From the NCBI GenBank assembly GCA_004558485.1, contig SFCS01000003.1:1-64000 (forward strand): a stretch of DNA of 64,000 nucleotides, in the 5' to 3' direction. The position numbers and the translations under genes were made by a program. Numbering within the stretch: the stretch's first letter is position 1; each line of letters starts with the position of its first letter. This stretch comes from Ruminococcus sp. GTDB lineage: Bacteria; Bacillota; Clostridia; Oscillospirales; Acutalibacteraceae. The notes under the pieces are model-generated. The model had not been told where the DNA came from. It worked only from the letters and a program-made list of their open reading frames with translations, and did not search any database. Of this stretch, positions 31,881 to 40,757 are shown in pieces.

Positions 31881-32555
31881 ATGATCTTTTGTGTGGAGGA
31901 CGATGCCGGCATCCGGGACATCGAGGTGTATGCGCTGCAGTCGACGGGCTTTGCGGCGCGCGGCTTTGCGGACGGCGCGACATTCACGGCGGCGCTGGCA
32001 AAGGAAAAGCCGCAGCTCATCGTTCTCGATGTCATGCTGCCGGGGGTGGACGGCATCACCCTTTTGCGGCAGCTCAAGGGTACGCCCGCTTTCGCGGACA
32101 TCCCGGTCATCATGGCGACGGCAAAGGGCGAGGAATATGACAAGATAAAGGGGCTGGATCTCGGCGCCGATTATTATCTTGTCAAGCCGTTCGGCGTGAT
32201 GGAATTTGTTTCCTGCGTGAAGGCGGTGCTGCGCCGCTGTGCGCCGCAGGAAACGGCGGATACATTGAAGGACGGCGGTCTTTCCCTGCAGCTTTCCGCA
32301 CATACCGTGACGGCGGACGGCAAGCCTGTCACGCTGACCTACAAGGAATTTGCGCTTTTGGCGCTGTTTTTGTCCCACAAAGGGACCGCCTTCAACCGCG
32401 ATCAGATCTTCAACGAGGTGTGGGGCATGGATTTTTGCGGTGAGACCCGCACGGTGGATATGCATATCCGCACGCTGCGGCAAAAACTGGGGGCATACGG
32501 CGCGCGGATACAGACCGTGCGCGGTATCGGCTACCGTTGGGAGGAAAAAGTATGA
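31881..32555 (+). CDS. phoP: Phosphate-type response regulator (PhoP/PhoB, OmpR family)
   Basis: A 224-residue OmpR-type regulator. The receiver domain has the acidic pocket EDD at 6-8, the phosphoacceptor Asp 50 in LIVLDVMLPG, and the Lys in YYLVKPFG near residue 106. The winged helix covers ~125-222 (LTYKEFALLALFLSHKG, TVDMHIRTLRQKLG, TVRGIGYRWEE). AAGGAGG overlaps the end of phoU. Its place after pst-phoU and before the kinase identifies it as the phosphate-starvation regulator. PhoP is the Gram-positive name; PhoB would be equally fair. Confidence 0.9.
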   Translation: MIFCVEDDAGIRDIEVYALQSTGFAARGFADGATFTAALAKEKPQLIVLDVMLPGVDGITLLRQLKGTPAFADIPVIMATAKGEEYDKIKGLDLGADYYLVKPFGVMEFVSCVKAVLRRCAPQETADTLKDGGLSLQLSAHTVTADGKPVTLTYKEFALLALFLSHKGTAFNRDQIFNEVWGMDFCGETRTVDMHIRTLRQKLGAYGARIQTVRGIGYRWEEKV

Positions 32556-34201
32556 CGAGAAAAATTTTTCGCTCTATCGTGTTGGTGGCGGCGTCGGTGC
32601 TGATCGTCGGCATGGCGATCCTGTTCTGCGTTCTGTATTCCTATTTCGGTACGGTGGAGGAAAGGGAGCTGCAGGACGCGGTGCAGCTTGCGGCAACGGC
32701 GGTGGAAAAGGACGGCGACACCTATCTGAAGGCGCTGTCCGACACCCGCTATCGCTTAACGCTCATTGCCGCCGACGGCAGTGTTCTGTATGACACCGCG
32801 ACGGGCGCCGCCGACATGGAAAACCACAGGGAGCGCACCGAGGTCAAGGAGGCACTCGAGACCGGCACGGGCAAAAGCGTGCGCTATTCCGACACGCTGC
32901 TCGAAAAGACCATCTATGTCGCCCGCCGTTTGAAGGACGGCACGGTGCTGCGTATGTCCGTGGCGCAAAACAGCGTCGGTGTCATATTGCTCGGTATGCT
33001 GCAGCCGTTTTTGGTGGTGCTGCTGTGTGCGCTGATCTTGTCTGCCGTTTTGGCAAACCGTCTTTCCAAGCGCATTGTCGGGCCGCTCAATGCTCTCGAT
33101 CTGGAGCACCCGCTGAAAAACGAGACCTATGAGGAATTAGCGCCGCTGCTCGTGCGCATCGACCGTCAGCGCAAGGAGATCGACGCGCAGGTGACGGCGC
33201 TGCGGCAAAAGCAGGACGAGTTCACGCAGATCACCCAAAATATGGCGGAGGGACTGGTGCTGCTGGACAGCAAGCAGAAGGTCGTGAGCATCAACCCTGC
33301 CGCAAAACGCATTTTTGAGGTGGATGCGACGGCAGGGGAGAGCTTTCTCTGCGTTGATCGCAGCCACAGCATGCGTGCCGCCATTGCGGACGCACTGCTG
33401 GCGGGACACAGTGAAATTTTCTGTGAGTATGGCGGCAGACAGTATCGCGTGAATGTCAGCCGCATCGAATCGGACGGTGTGATGCTCGGCGCGGTCGTTT
33501 TGGTGTTCGATGTCACCGAGCAGATGCGCGCGGAGCAGAGCCGGAGGGAGTTCACCGGCAATGTGTCGCATGAGCTGAAAACGCCGCTGCAGGGCATCAT
33601 CGGCAGCGCGGAGCTGATCGCCTCGGGCATGGTGAAGGAAGAGGATCTGCCGCGCTTTGTCGGACATATCAGGAAAGAGGCGACCCGCCTTTTGTCCCTC
33701 ATCGAGGACATTCTGCGCCTGTCGCAGCTCGACGAGGGTAAGGAAATGCCGCGCGAGGATGTTGACCTGTTTGCGGTTGCGCGCGAGGTCAAGACCGACC
33801 TTGCCGCGGCGGCTGCCGCAAAAAATGTGACGCTTTCCGTGAGCGGCGGGGAAACGGTGCTGCACGGGGTGCGCAGACTGCTGTATGAAATCCTTTTCAA
33901 CCTGTGCGACAACGCCATCAAGTATAACAAGGACGGCGGCACGGTCGCGGTGACGGTCGGCGCAAAGGGCGGCATCTGCACGCTGCAGGTGAAGGACACC
34001 GGCATCGGTATCCCGCCCGAAGAGCAGTCGCGCGTTTTCGAGCGGTTTTACCGCGTGGACAAGAGCCGCTCCAAGGCCTACGGCGGCACGGGACTGGGGC
34101 TTTCCATCGTGAAGCACGCCGTGCAGTATCACGGCGGCAGCATCGTCCTGAAAAGCGTTCCCGACGAGGGCACGACCGTAACGGTGACCTTCCCGCAATA
34201 A
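32552..34201 (+). CDS. phoR: Phosphate-sensing histidine kinase PhoR
   Basis: A 549-residue membrane kinase: helix at ~8-30, an extracytoplasmic loop of ~115 residues, a second helix at ~148-172, a HAMP-like linker, a PAS domain (~225-330, FTQITQNMAEGLVLLD), and the kinase core. The phosphorylated His is in NVSHELKTPLQGIIGS near residue 347. The ATP site shows NLCDNAIKYN, DTGIGIPPEEQ and GGTGLGLSIVKH. It overlaps the regulator gene by ATGA. The extended extracellular loop is PhoR-like; regulation through Pst-PhoU is inferred from synteny. Confidence 0.92.
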   Translation: MTRKIFRSIVLVAASVLIVGMAILFCVLYSYFGTVEERELQDAVQLAATAVEKDGDTYLKALSDTRYRLTLIAADGSVLYDTATGAADMENHRERTEVKEALETGTGKSVRYSDTLLEKTIYVARRLKDGTVLRMSVAQNSVGVILLGMLQPFLVVLLCALILSAVLANRLSKRIVGPLNALDLEHPLKNETYEELAPLLVRIDRQRKEIDAQVTALRQKQDEFTQITQNMAEGLVLLDSKQKVVSINPAAKRIFEVDATAGESFLCVDRSHSMRAAIADALLAGHSEIFCEYGGRQYRVNVSRIESDGVMLGAVVLVFDVTEQMRAEQSRREFTGNVSHELKTPLQGIIGSAELIASGMVKEEDLPRFVGHIRKEATRLLSLIEDILRLSQLDEGKEMPREDVDLFAVAREVKTDLAAAAAAKNVTLSVSGGETVLHGVRRLLYEILFNLCDNAIKYNKDGGTVAVTVGAKGGICTLQVKDTGIGIPPEEQSRVFERFYRVDKSRSKAYGGTGLGLSIVKHAVQYHGGSIVLKSVPDEGTTVTVTFPQ

Positions 34202-34220
34202 ATAAAAGATCATATTATAA

Positions 34221-34260
34221 AAACGAGAGCCGTCGTGCATTTGCATGACGGCTCTCAATT
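34221..34260. terminator. Bidirectional terminator between phoR and the GDPD gene
   Basis: GAGAGCCGTC and GACGGCTCTC with an inner TGCA pair form a long stem, with AAAAACGAG and CTCAATTTT flanks. It serves phoR from the left and the glp cluster from the right. Confidence 0.8.
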
Positions 34261-34268
34261 TTGAACGG

Positions 34269-34994
34269 TCATTGTCCTTCGACAATGTTAGAGGTGATAT
34301 AATCAACGTGCCAATCGGCAAGCGCCTGCGCACGGTCGCGGTCGTCCGCCACCCAGCAGTTGACGCGAATGCCGTTTTGGTGCAAAAGCGCGATGTTCTG
34401 CGCGGTGAGGCGGGACTCCAGAATGTCCAGATCCAGCGCGTGGCGGCGGAGCTTTTCGATCAGAGTTTCGTTCACCTCACAGGTGCAGAGAAACTGCAGG
34501 GTGAGCTTGTCGGACAGAGCCCGCAGATTCACCATATTCTCATAGTCAAAGGAAATGAAAATGAGCTTTTCGGGGGTATATTCCTTTTCGACGATGGCGA
34601 GAATTTCCGCGATGTCCGCCTTTTCAAAGTGATTTTTCAGCTCTAAGACCGCCGTTTTGTCATAGGTCTTGCAGATGTGCAGATATTCCGCGAGCGACGG
34701 CAGGCACAGATCACGGCGCGGCTCACCGTCGCGGTCGGTGAGGTGCAGCGCCCGCAGGGCGGCAAAGGTGCTTTGCTCCACCTGCAGGTTTTCGCCCGCC
34801 ACCCGTCCGGTGGAGTCGTCGTGAATGACGATATACTGTCCGTCGGCGGTCTTGTGCACATCGGTTTCAATGCCGAAATAGGAACGGTTGCCCGCTGCCA
34901 CGAACGCGGCGGCGGTGTTTTCCCGTTCGATGCCGCTCAGTCCGCGGTGCGCAATCATTTTGGTGCTTTTTGCATCGATTTTGACTGTATCCAT
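34269..34994 (-). CDS. Glycerophosphodiester phosphodiesterase
   Basis: A 241-residue cytoplasmic GDPD-family TIM barrel that hydrolyses glycerophosphodiesters to glycerol 3-phosphate and an alcohol. The first catalytic His is in MIAHRGLSG near residue 14; metal ligands are in FGIETDVHKT near residue 43, and the second catalytic His in YIVIHDDSTGR near residue 58. The start at 34994 follows GAGGAGG. It is the last gene of the minus-strand glp cluster, whose other members oxidise the glycerol 3-phosphate it releases. GlpQ-like in role, though shorter and without a signal peptide. Confidence 0.9.
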   Translation of the reverse strand: MDTVKIDAKSTKMIAHRGLSGIERENTAAAFVAAGNRSYFGIETDVHKTADGQYIVIHDDSTGRVAGENLQVEQSTFAALRALHLTDRDGEPRRDLCLPSLAEYLHICKTYDKTAVLELKNHFEKADIAEILAIVEKEYTPEKLIFISFDYENMVNLRALSDKLTLQFLCTCEVNETLIEKLRRHALDLDILESRLTAQNIALLHQNGIRVNCWVADDRDRAQALADWHVDYITSNIVEGQ

Positions 34995-35007
34995 GCTGAC
35001 AACCTCC

Positions 35008-35355
35008 TCAGTCAATCGCCTTGGTGGCGACAATATCCGTCCCGCACACATCGGCAAGCACGATGTCGCCGATGGCAACGGGCGCGCTGACGGCGGCTGC
35101 GCGCAGCCGCTCCATCACCTTGAACATGTCCGCCTTGTCCACCGGCTCGCGTGTTTTGACGCTCACCATGGTGTTTTCGCGGTTTGAAACCCGCACGGTT
35201 GAGGTAACGGTGCGCCGGGGGTGGGTACATTCCGTCTCGGCATAGGTCACGCCGCGCGGGCAGCCGTTGCCGCGCACCGTGACGCTGCCGTTTTCGATCT
35301 CGGCGGTCAAAAGACAGCCGCGCGGACAGATGATACAGGTTAATTCTCTTTTCAT
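35008..35355 (-). CDS. DUF1667 cysteine-rich protein
   Basis: A 115-residue protein with two cysteine motifs: LTCIICPRGCLL at residues ~5-16 and GNGCPRGVTYAETE near residue 30, a likely Fe-S or zinc site. The rest is beta-rich (TVTSTVRVSNRENTMVSVKT). DUF1667 proteins are usually encoded next to the pair of flavoproteins found here and are presumed to be an electron-carrying or structural subunit of that complex. It overlaps the upstream flavoprotein gene by four bases. Function is by association. Confidence 0.85.
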   Translation of the reverse strand: MKRELTCIICPRGCLLTAEIENGSVTVRGNGCPRGVTYAETECTHPRRTVTSTVRVSNRENTMVSVKTREPVDKADMFKVMERLRAAAVSAPVAIGDIVLADVCGTDIVATKAID

Positions 35356-36620
35356 GCCAGTTCCTCCATGCTGACCGTGATGGGCGTTGTCACGCCGGCG
35401 AGCTTTTCCGCTTTCACGGGGAGCTTTTCCATTTCGCCGGGCGCGGCCTTCGGCCGCACGGCGGTGGCAAGAACGGTGTCGCCCGCCCGCACGGTGAAAC
35501 GCACCCGTCCCGCGGGCGCGCTGACACGCAGAAACAGTGCCACATCACCGCTTTGCGGATGCACCCGCTGCGGCAGCACATACCGCACACCGTCTCCCGC
35601 GACGGTCGGTACAGTGATGTTGTCTGCGACGGTCGTTTCACTGTCTGCGTGCTTTGCCAGCACATATGCCGCCGCGCCGGCGCCCGCCAATTCCGCCTCG
35701 TCGGAAACATAGTCCACAAGGTCGTGAACCTGCAGCACATTGCCGCAGGCAAAAATGCCGGGGATGGCGGTCTGGCGGTGTTCGTCCACGACAGCACCGT
35801 TCGTGACGGGATCGATCGGGATGCCCGCCGCACGGGTGAGCTCGTTTTCGGGGATGAGCCCCACCGACAGCAGCAGCGTGTCGCAGGGGATAAAGCGGCG
35901 GGTGCTGTCGATGATGCGGCGGTGCTCGTCTACGGCGGCGACGGTGACGCCCGCGAGGCGCTCGTCGCCGTGAATTTCGGCGACGGTGTGGGAAAGATAG
36001 AGCGGAATGTCAAAGTCGTGCAGACACTGCTCGATATTGCGGGCAAGACCGCCCGAATAGGGCATCAGCTCGCACACCGCCTCCACCTTTGCACCCTCCA
36101 GCGACATGCGCCGTGCCATGATGAGCCCGATGTCGCCCGATCCCAGAATGACCGCGCGCCTACCGACGGAAAAGCCCTCACAGTTCATGAGCTTTTGTGC
36201 CGTGCCTGCGCTGTAGACGCCCGCAGGGCGCGTGCCCGCAATGTTCAGCGCGCCGCGGCTGCGTTCGCGGCAACCCATGGCGAGCACGACGGCGCCCGCC
36301 TGCACTTTCAACATCCCGTCGCGACTTTGCGCGGTGACGGTGCGGTCGGCGGTGACGGCGGTGACGGTAGTCTCGGTGTAGACGCGAATACCGCGCTCCT
36401 TCACCATTTCCGCATACACTGCCGCATATTCCGGCCCTGTCAGCTCGCGTCCCAGCTTGTGCAGACCGAAGCCGTTGTGGATGCACTGGCGGAGGATGCC
36501 GCCCGGCGTTTCCTCGCGGTCGATGATGACGACATCCCGCACGCCGCTGTCATATGCCTTGACGGCAGCTGCCATGCCGGCGGGGCCGCCGCCGACGATC
36601 ACAATATCATGTTGCAACAT
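35352..36620 (-). CDS. NAD(P)/FAD-dependent oxidoreductase, GlpB-like partner
   Basis: A 422-residue flavoprotein. The FAD dinucleotide motif IVGGGPAGMAAAVKAYDSG is at the N terminus; a second nucleotide fold VILGSGDIGLIMARRM near residue 168 would bind NAD(P)H; GIFACGNVLQVHDLVDYV near residue 290 is the FAD-closing motif. Residues ~340-422 are an added domain. Members pair with a GlpA-type dehydrogenase and DUF1667, exactly the order here, and are thought to pass electrons from glycerol 3-phosphate. Close to the sarcosine-oxidase alpha/NADH:acceptor group, so a different substrate cannot be excluded. Confidence 0.85.
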   Translation of the reverse strand: MLQHDIVIVGGGPAGMAAAVKAYDSGVRDVVIIDREETPGGILRQCIHNGFGLHKLGRELTGPEYAAVYAEMVKERGIRVYTETTVTAVTADRTVTAQSRDGMLKVQAGAVVLAMGCRERSRGALNIAGTRPAGVYSAGTAQKLMNCEGFSVGRRAVILGSGDIGLIMARRMSLEGAKVEAVCELMPYSGGLARNIEQCLHDFDIPLYLSHTVAEIHGDERLAGVTVAAVDEHRRIIDSTRRFIPCDTLLLSVGLIPENELTRAAGIPIDPVTNGAVVDEHRQTAIPGIFACGNVLQVHDLVDYVSDEAELAGAGAAAYVLAKHADSETTVADNITVPTVAGDGVRYVLPQRVHPQSGDVALFLRVSAPAGRVRFTVRAGDTVLATAVRPKAAPGEMEKLPVKAEKLAGVTTPITVSMEELA

Positions 36621-36632
36621 ACTTTTTTCTCC

Positions 36633-38063
36633 TTACAGCTTGCCGACGGTAAGATAGCTTTCGCCGCCCTTTTTCGTGACGGACGCACAGGGAACGCTGT
36701 TTTCCTCCGCCAACAGGCGCCGGACATACGGCAGGCAGAACCCGCCCTGACACCTGCCCATGCCGGCGCGGGTGCGGCGCTTGACGCCGTCCGTGTCCAC
36801 CGCTTTCGGGTTGCGGCGGATGGCATCGCGAATTTCGCCCTCGCTCACCGTTTCACAGCGGCAGATCACTCTGCCGTAGGCGGGATGTGCCTTGATGTAG
36901 GCATCCTTTTCCTCGTCGGACATGTGACGGAAGGCAAAGCTGTCGGCGCGCTCGCCGCAATAGGCGGGATTATCTTCAAGGGGCAGCCCTGCTCTGCCAA
37001 GCAGCTCGACGGCATATTCCGCGATGGCGGCAGAGGCGGTAAGCCCCGGCGAGTCGATCGCCGCGACCTGCAAAAGTCCCGCGACGGTGTCGCTCATTTT
37101 GATGATGAAATCGCCGCCCTTTTCCGATGCACGCACACCGGCAAAGGAGGTGATGACCTGCCGCAGATCGAGGGAGGGGACGCTCTTTTTGGCAAGCGTC
37201 GCCACCTTTGCGAGACCCGCGGGGGTCGTTTCGGTGCTTTCGGGCGTTTTGACCGCGTCGGCGGTCGGACCGACAAGCAGATTGCCGTCTGCCGTCGGCG
37301 TGACCAAAACGCCCTTGCCCGCCGCGCTCGGCACCCTGAAGATCGTGTGCGACACGCGCGCTCCTTCCGTCTTGTCGAGCAGCAGATATTCGCCTGCGCG
37401 GGGGAGAAGGGTGAAGCTGTTGTCGCCCGCCATTTCGGAAATTCTGTCCGCAAAGCCGCCCGCACAGTTGGCGACAAACCGCCCGCGCACCGTGTCGCCG
37501 CTCGCGGCGCGCACGGTGAATCCGTCTTTGTCGCGGGCGATGCCGCAGACGGCGAAATCGCGCAGCAGGGTGACGCCGTTGTCCATGGCGTTGCCGATGG
37601 CGGCGATCGTCAGCATATACGGACAGATGACGCCCGCAGACGGCACGAGCAGCGCGCCCGTCACCTCTGCGGACAGCGCCGGCTCGATTGCCCGCGCCGC
37701 GTCGCCCGACAGAAGCTTCAGATCGGGGATGCCGTTTTCCTTGCCGCGTGCAAAAAGGGCGGCAAGCGTTTTTTCTTCCTCAGCGCCGAATGCGCAAACG
37801 AGTGAGCCCGTTTTGCGATACGGCACATGCAGCTCGTCCGCTGCCTTATAGAGCAGCGGCACACCGGCGGTGTTGAGCTTTGCTTTCAGCGTGTGGGGCA
37901 GCGGGTCATAGCCGCCGTGGATAATGCCGCTGTTTGCTTTGGAAGCACCGCACGCAACATCCGACGCCTTTTCGACAACGCACACCGACAGGCGGTAGCG
38001 GGAAAGGGCGCGCGCCAGCATGCCGCCGGTCACGCCCGCGCCGATAATGACAACATCAAACAT
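36633..38063 (-). CDS. Glycerol-3-phosphate dehydrogenase-type flavoprotein with [2Fe-2S] BFD-like domain
   Basis: A 476-residue protein of the GlpA/GlpD (DAO) family. The FAD motif VVIIGAGVTGGMLARALSRY is at the N terminus, HGGYDPLPHT near residue 49 is a family substrate-loop segment. Residues ~400-476 carry a bacterioferritin-associated-ferredoxin-like domain with VICRCETVSEGEI and GRCQGGFC, four cysteines for a [2Fe-2S] cluster. It should oxidise glycerol 3-phosphate to dihydroxyacetone phosphate and hand electrons to the partner flavoprotein. It overlaps the glpP stop, consistent with control by GlpP. Confidence 0.88.
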   Translation of the reverse strand: MFDVVIIGAGVTGGMLARALSRYRLSVCVVEKASDVACGASKANSGIIHGGYDPLPHTLKAKLNTAGVPLLYKAADELHVPYRKTGSLVCAFGAEEEKTLAALFARGKENGIPDLKLLSGDAARAIEPALSAEVTGALLVPSAGVICPYMLTIAAIGNAMDNGVTLLRDFAVCGIARDKDGFTVRAASGDTVRGRFVANCAGGFADRISEMAGDNSFTLLPRAGEYLLLDKTEGARVSHTIFRVPSAAGKGVLVTPTADGNLLVGPTADAVKTPESTETTPAGLAKVATLAKKSVPSLDLRQVITSFAGVRASEKGGDFIIKMSDTVAGLLQVAAIDSPGLTASAAIAEYAVELLGRAGLPLEDNPAYCGERADSFAFRHMSDEEKDAYIKAHPAYGRVICRCETVSEGEIRDAIRRNPKAVDTDGVKRRTRAGMGRCQGGFCLPYVRRLLAEENSVPCASVTKKGGESYLTVGKL

Positions 38064-38616
38064 ACCATAGCTCCTTTTTGCCGGTGGAAACGGCGACAGC
38101 GCCGCTTGAAAGCGCCGTCGTGATCTCCGCTTTCGTTTCGATTAGACCGCCCGCGATGACGGGAATGCCGGTCGCGGCAAAGGCGGCAAGCACCTTGTCG
38201 ACCGTGCCCGGCATGATCTCCATGAGATCGGGGCGGGTGTTTTGCAGCTGCTCGTGGATGCCGGCGACCCCCTGCGAGTCCAGCGCAAAAAAGCGCTGCA
38301 CCGTCGGCAGCCCCAGCTCCTTTGCCTGCCGCACGAGCTGACCGCGAGTGGTGAGGATGCCGTCGACGCCGCATTGCCGCAGATAGTCGATGCCCACTCT
38401 GTCCTTGCCGATGCCCTCGGCAAGATCGAGATGCACCAAAATGCATTTGCCCGCCTTGTGCGCTTCGTCGATCTGCGCTTTGATGTGCAGCAGGTTGGCG
38501 CGCAGATGAAACAAAACGGCGGCGGGCGACTCCACTGCCGCCTTGAACCGTTCCTCCGTCACCGCCGCGATCACGGGAGACGCCTCCAAAAGCGCACACA
38601 GCGCATGTGTGTCCAT
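38056..38616 (-). CDS. glpP: Glycerol-3-phosphate-responsive antiterminator GlpP
   Basis: A 186-residue TIM-barrel RNA-binding regulator. Typical family stretches are VLFHLRANLLHIKAQID near residue 35, CILVHLDLAEGIGKD near residue 58, GVDGILTTRGQLVRQAKELG near residue 80 and MPGTVDKVL. With glycerol 3-phosphate bound, GlpP prevents termination in the leader of glp mRNAs. The ATG at 38616 is best placed behind GGAGG (seven bases); the adjacent ATG at 38619 is possible. Its own leader carries a terminator (38634-38673), so it probably controls the cluster it heads. Confidence 0.93.
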   Translation of the reverse strand: MDTHALCALLEASPVIAAVTEERFKAAVESPAAVLFHLRANLLHIKAQIDEAHKAGKCILVHLDLAEGIGKDRVGIDYLRQCGVDGILTTRGQLVRQAKELGLPTVQRFFALDSQGVAGIHEQLQNTRPDLMEIMPGTVDKVLAAFAATGIPVIAGGLIETKAEITTALSSGAVAVSTGKKELWYV

Positions 38617-38633
38617 CATGATCCCTCCAAAAC

Positions 38634-38673
38634 AAAAAAAGACGCAGACACCCCTTGTCGGTGCTTGCATCTC
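38634..38673 (-). promoter_or_regulatory. Leader terminator, probable GlpP antitermination site
   Basis: On the minus strand GATGCAAGCACC pairs with GGTGTCTGCGTC (one mismatch, G-U pairs) and is followed by seven T residues. It lies between the promoter and the glpP ATG, where a simple terminator would silence the operon, so conditional read-through is expected. Confidence 0.75.
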
Positions 38674-38687
38674 CTAAACTCAATCAC

Positions 38688-38716
38688 AGTATAGTCGCCT
38701 TCTTCCGAAAAGTCAA
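38688..38716 (-). promoter_or_regulatory. Promoter of the glpP-GDPD operon
   Basis: TTGACT (38711-38716), 17-base spacer, TATACT (38688-38693) on the minus strand, a near-consensus sigma-A promoter. Transcription would begin near 38680, just ahead of the leader terminator. Confidence 0.85.
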
Positions 38717-38814
38717 GTGTTCATTTCACACGATTGTGCAGAAAAACAGCAAAAAAACCTATAGTCATTCGCGATACTTCATGATAGAATGAACGGGATG
38801 GGAGGAGATTTTTT

Positions 38815-40464
38815 ATGGCACTGAAATTTGTATCTTCTTTGGAAAAATGCTTTCTTTCGGACAATATCGCCGACAAGGCGACCTTTTCAAGCGGTTCTTT
38901 TTTGAAAAACGAGCGGTTTCACCTCGGTGTCTGCTTTACGGCGGACGATCCCGATGCCGCCAAACGCGCGGTGACGCTGCGCGTCGTTTCACCGCTTGCG
39001 GCATATGTTGCGGTGCGCAAGGTCGTGCATGTGCCGGTGCGCATGGCGTGCAACCCCGGAGAAACGGTGGCGGATGACTATATCACCACCGCGCCGGGAC
39101 TCTATCCCGACATGCTCGTGCCGCTTGCCGAGGATGGGCAGCTGTTTTTGCAGAAAAATCTCGAGTCGCTCTTTTTGGAGATCGACCCGAAAGGTGCCGT
39201 CGCCGCCGGGGACTATCCGCTGACGGTGCAGTTAGTCGACGGGAATGAGGTCGTTGAGGAAGCGACCTGCACACTTACCGTCATCGGCGCCGCGCTGCCG
39301 CCGCAGACGCTGAAATTCACGCAGTGGTTCTATTGCGATTGCCTTCGGGTGCAATACGGCACGGAGAGCTTTGACGAGCGGCATTGGCAGATCATCGAGA
39401 GCTATGCAAAAACGGCGGTCAAGAACGGCGTCAACATGCTGCTCACCCCGATCTTCACCCCCGCGCTCGACACCGCCGTCGGCAGAGAACGCCCGACAAC
39501 GCAGCTGGTGGACGTGCAGCTGCAGGACGGTGTCTATACCTTCGGGTTCGAAAAGCTCGGCAGATGGGTCGACATGTGCGACCGCATCGGCATACAGTAT
39601 CTGGAGATCGCGCATTTCTTCACCCAGTGGGGTGCAGAGCATGCGCCGAAGGTCATGGCGACCGTCGACGGGGAATACCGCCGCATTTTCGGCTGGGACA
39701 CCGACGCCGCCGGCGCGGAATACGGCGCGTTTTTGCAGGCGCTCATTCCCGCACTTTTGGCATTTTTGCGGGAGAAAAACGGTTGGGACAAGCGCTGCTT
39801 CTTCCATATTTCGGACGAGCCGAACGAGGAGCATCTGGCGCAGTATGCCGCGGCGCGCGCACAGGTGACGGCGCTGCTGCGCGGCTATCCGATCATGGAC
39901 GCGCTGTCGAACTATGAATTTTATGAGCAGGGCGTCGTTGACATCCCCGTCGCCGCGACCGATCACATCGAGCCGTTCCTTGCCCACGGGGTCAAGGGAC
40001 TGTGGTGCTATTATTGCGTCGGACAGAGCAAAAAGGTCTCCAACCGCTTTGTCGCCATGTCCTCCGCGCGCACCCGCATTCTCGGCGCGCAGATGTATAA
40101 ATACGGCATCGCGGGCTTTTTGCACTGGGGCTATAACTTCTATTTCTCGCAGTTCTCGATGGAAACGGTCAACCCGCTCATGATCACCGACGGCGACTAT
40201 TTCGCGCCTGCGGGCGACACCTTCTCGGTCTATCCCGCGCCGGACGGCACACCGTATGCATCGCTGCGGCTGGAGGTGTTTTATGACGGCCTGCAGGACA
40301 TGCGGGCGCTCGCGCTGTGTGAGAGCCTGTATGGGCGGGAATATACGCTGCAGCTGTTGGAGCAGGGCACAGACGGCATCACCTTCTCGGAATATCCGCG
40401 CGACGGCGCATTTTTGCCCGCCATGCGCGAGCGGGTGAACGCTGCCATTGCGAAAAAAGCATAA
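38815..40464 (+). CDS. DUF4091 glycoside-hydrolase-like protein (GH123-like)
   Basis: A 549-residue protein without signal peptide. Residues ~1-160 form beta-domains (TLRVVSPLAAYVAVRKV, DYPLTVQLVDG). Residues ~165-545 look like the TIM-barrel DUF4091 domain related to family GH123: FTQWFYCDCLRVQYGTESF opens it and CFFHISDEPNEEH near residue 332 carries the Asp-Glu pair expected for substrate-assisted N-acetylhexosaminidases. KYGIAGFLHWGYNFY near residue 425 and the C-terminal YDGLQDMRAL are also typical. It has its own ribosome site (GGGAGGAG) and terminator. Substrate is unknown. Confidence 0.82.
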   Translation: MALKFVSSLEKCFLSDNIADKATFSSGSFLKNERFHLGVCFTADDPDAAKRAVTLRVVSPLAAYVAVRKVVHVPVRMACNPGETVADDYITTAPGLYPDMLVPLAEDGQLFLQKNLESLFLEIDPKGAVAAGDYPLTVQLVDGNEVVEEATCTLTVIGAALPPQTLKFTQWFYCDCLRVQYGTESFDERHWQIIESYAKTAVKNGVNMLLTPIFTPALDTAVGRERPTTQLVDVQLQDGVYTFGFEKLGRWVDMCDRIGIQYLEIAHFFTQWGAEHAPKVMATVDGEYRRIFGWDTDAAGAEYGAFLQALIPALLAFLREKNGWDKRCFFHISDEPNEEHLAQYAAARAQVTALLRGYPIMDALSNYEFYEQGVVDIPVAATDHIEPFLAHGVKGLWCYYCVGQSKKVSNRFVAMSSARTRILGAQMYKYGIAGFLHWGYNFYFSQFSMETVNPLMITDGDYFAPAGDTFSVYPAPDGTPYASLRLEVFYDGLQDMRALALCESLYGREYTLQLLEQGTDGITFSEYPRDGAFLPAMRERVNAAIAKKA

Positions 40465-40477
40465 CAAAACGGATCTT

Positions 40478-40512
40478 TGCGGCGACACCTGTGATGGGTG
40501 TCGCCGCTTTGT
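40478..40512 (+). terminator. Terminator of the DUF4091 gene
   Basis: GCGGCGACACC and GGTGTCGCCGC, an 11-pair stem, followed by TTTGTAT. Confidence 0.8.
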
Positions 40513-40757
40513 ATATTCCGCCCTTTTTGACAAACATTTGACAGGGGAGAAAAGAAAGGTATACGGCGAGGTTGAGGCGGCAAGAAGACAGTTTGCACGC
40601 TTCAAAAAATGCACCGCCGTCTATTGCGATAAGCACAAAAAAGGGCGCACGGTGGAGCAGCTCACCGTGTCCGAACAAAAAAATGATGCTGTATTCTTGA
40701 TTGTCGGCAAAAAATGTGTTACCCTTATACAGTACGCAGAAAAAAGGGGGCATACCG
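40513..40757. other. Intergenic stretch, no assignable gene
   Basis: A plus-strand frame across 40448-40822 contains a lysine-rich stretch with a C-x5-C-x2-H pattern but begins inside the DUF4091 gene and has no ribosome site; a minus-strand frame is equally unconvincing. TTGATT near 40698 with TACCCT 17 bases on could be a weak promoter for the gene at 40758. Confidence 0.35.

Noticed and set aside
35553..37805. A 750-codon open frame on the plus strand
   Set aside because: It is antisense to two clear flavoprotein genes. GC-rich third positions leave the opposite strand free of stops; the composition (Arg, His, Ala rich) is typical of such shadows.
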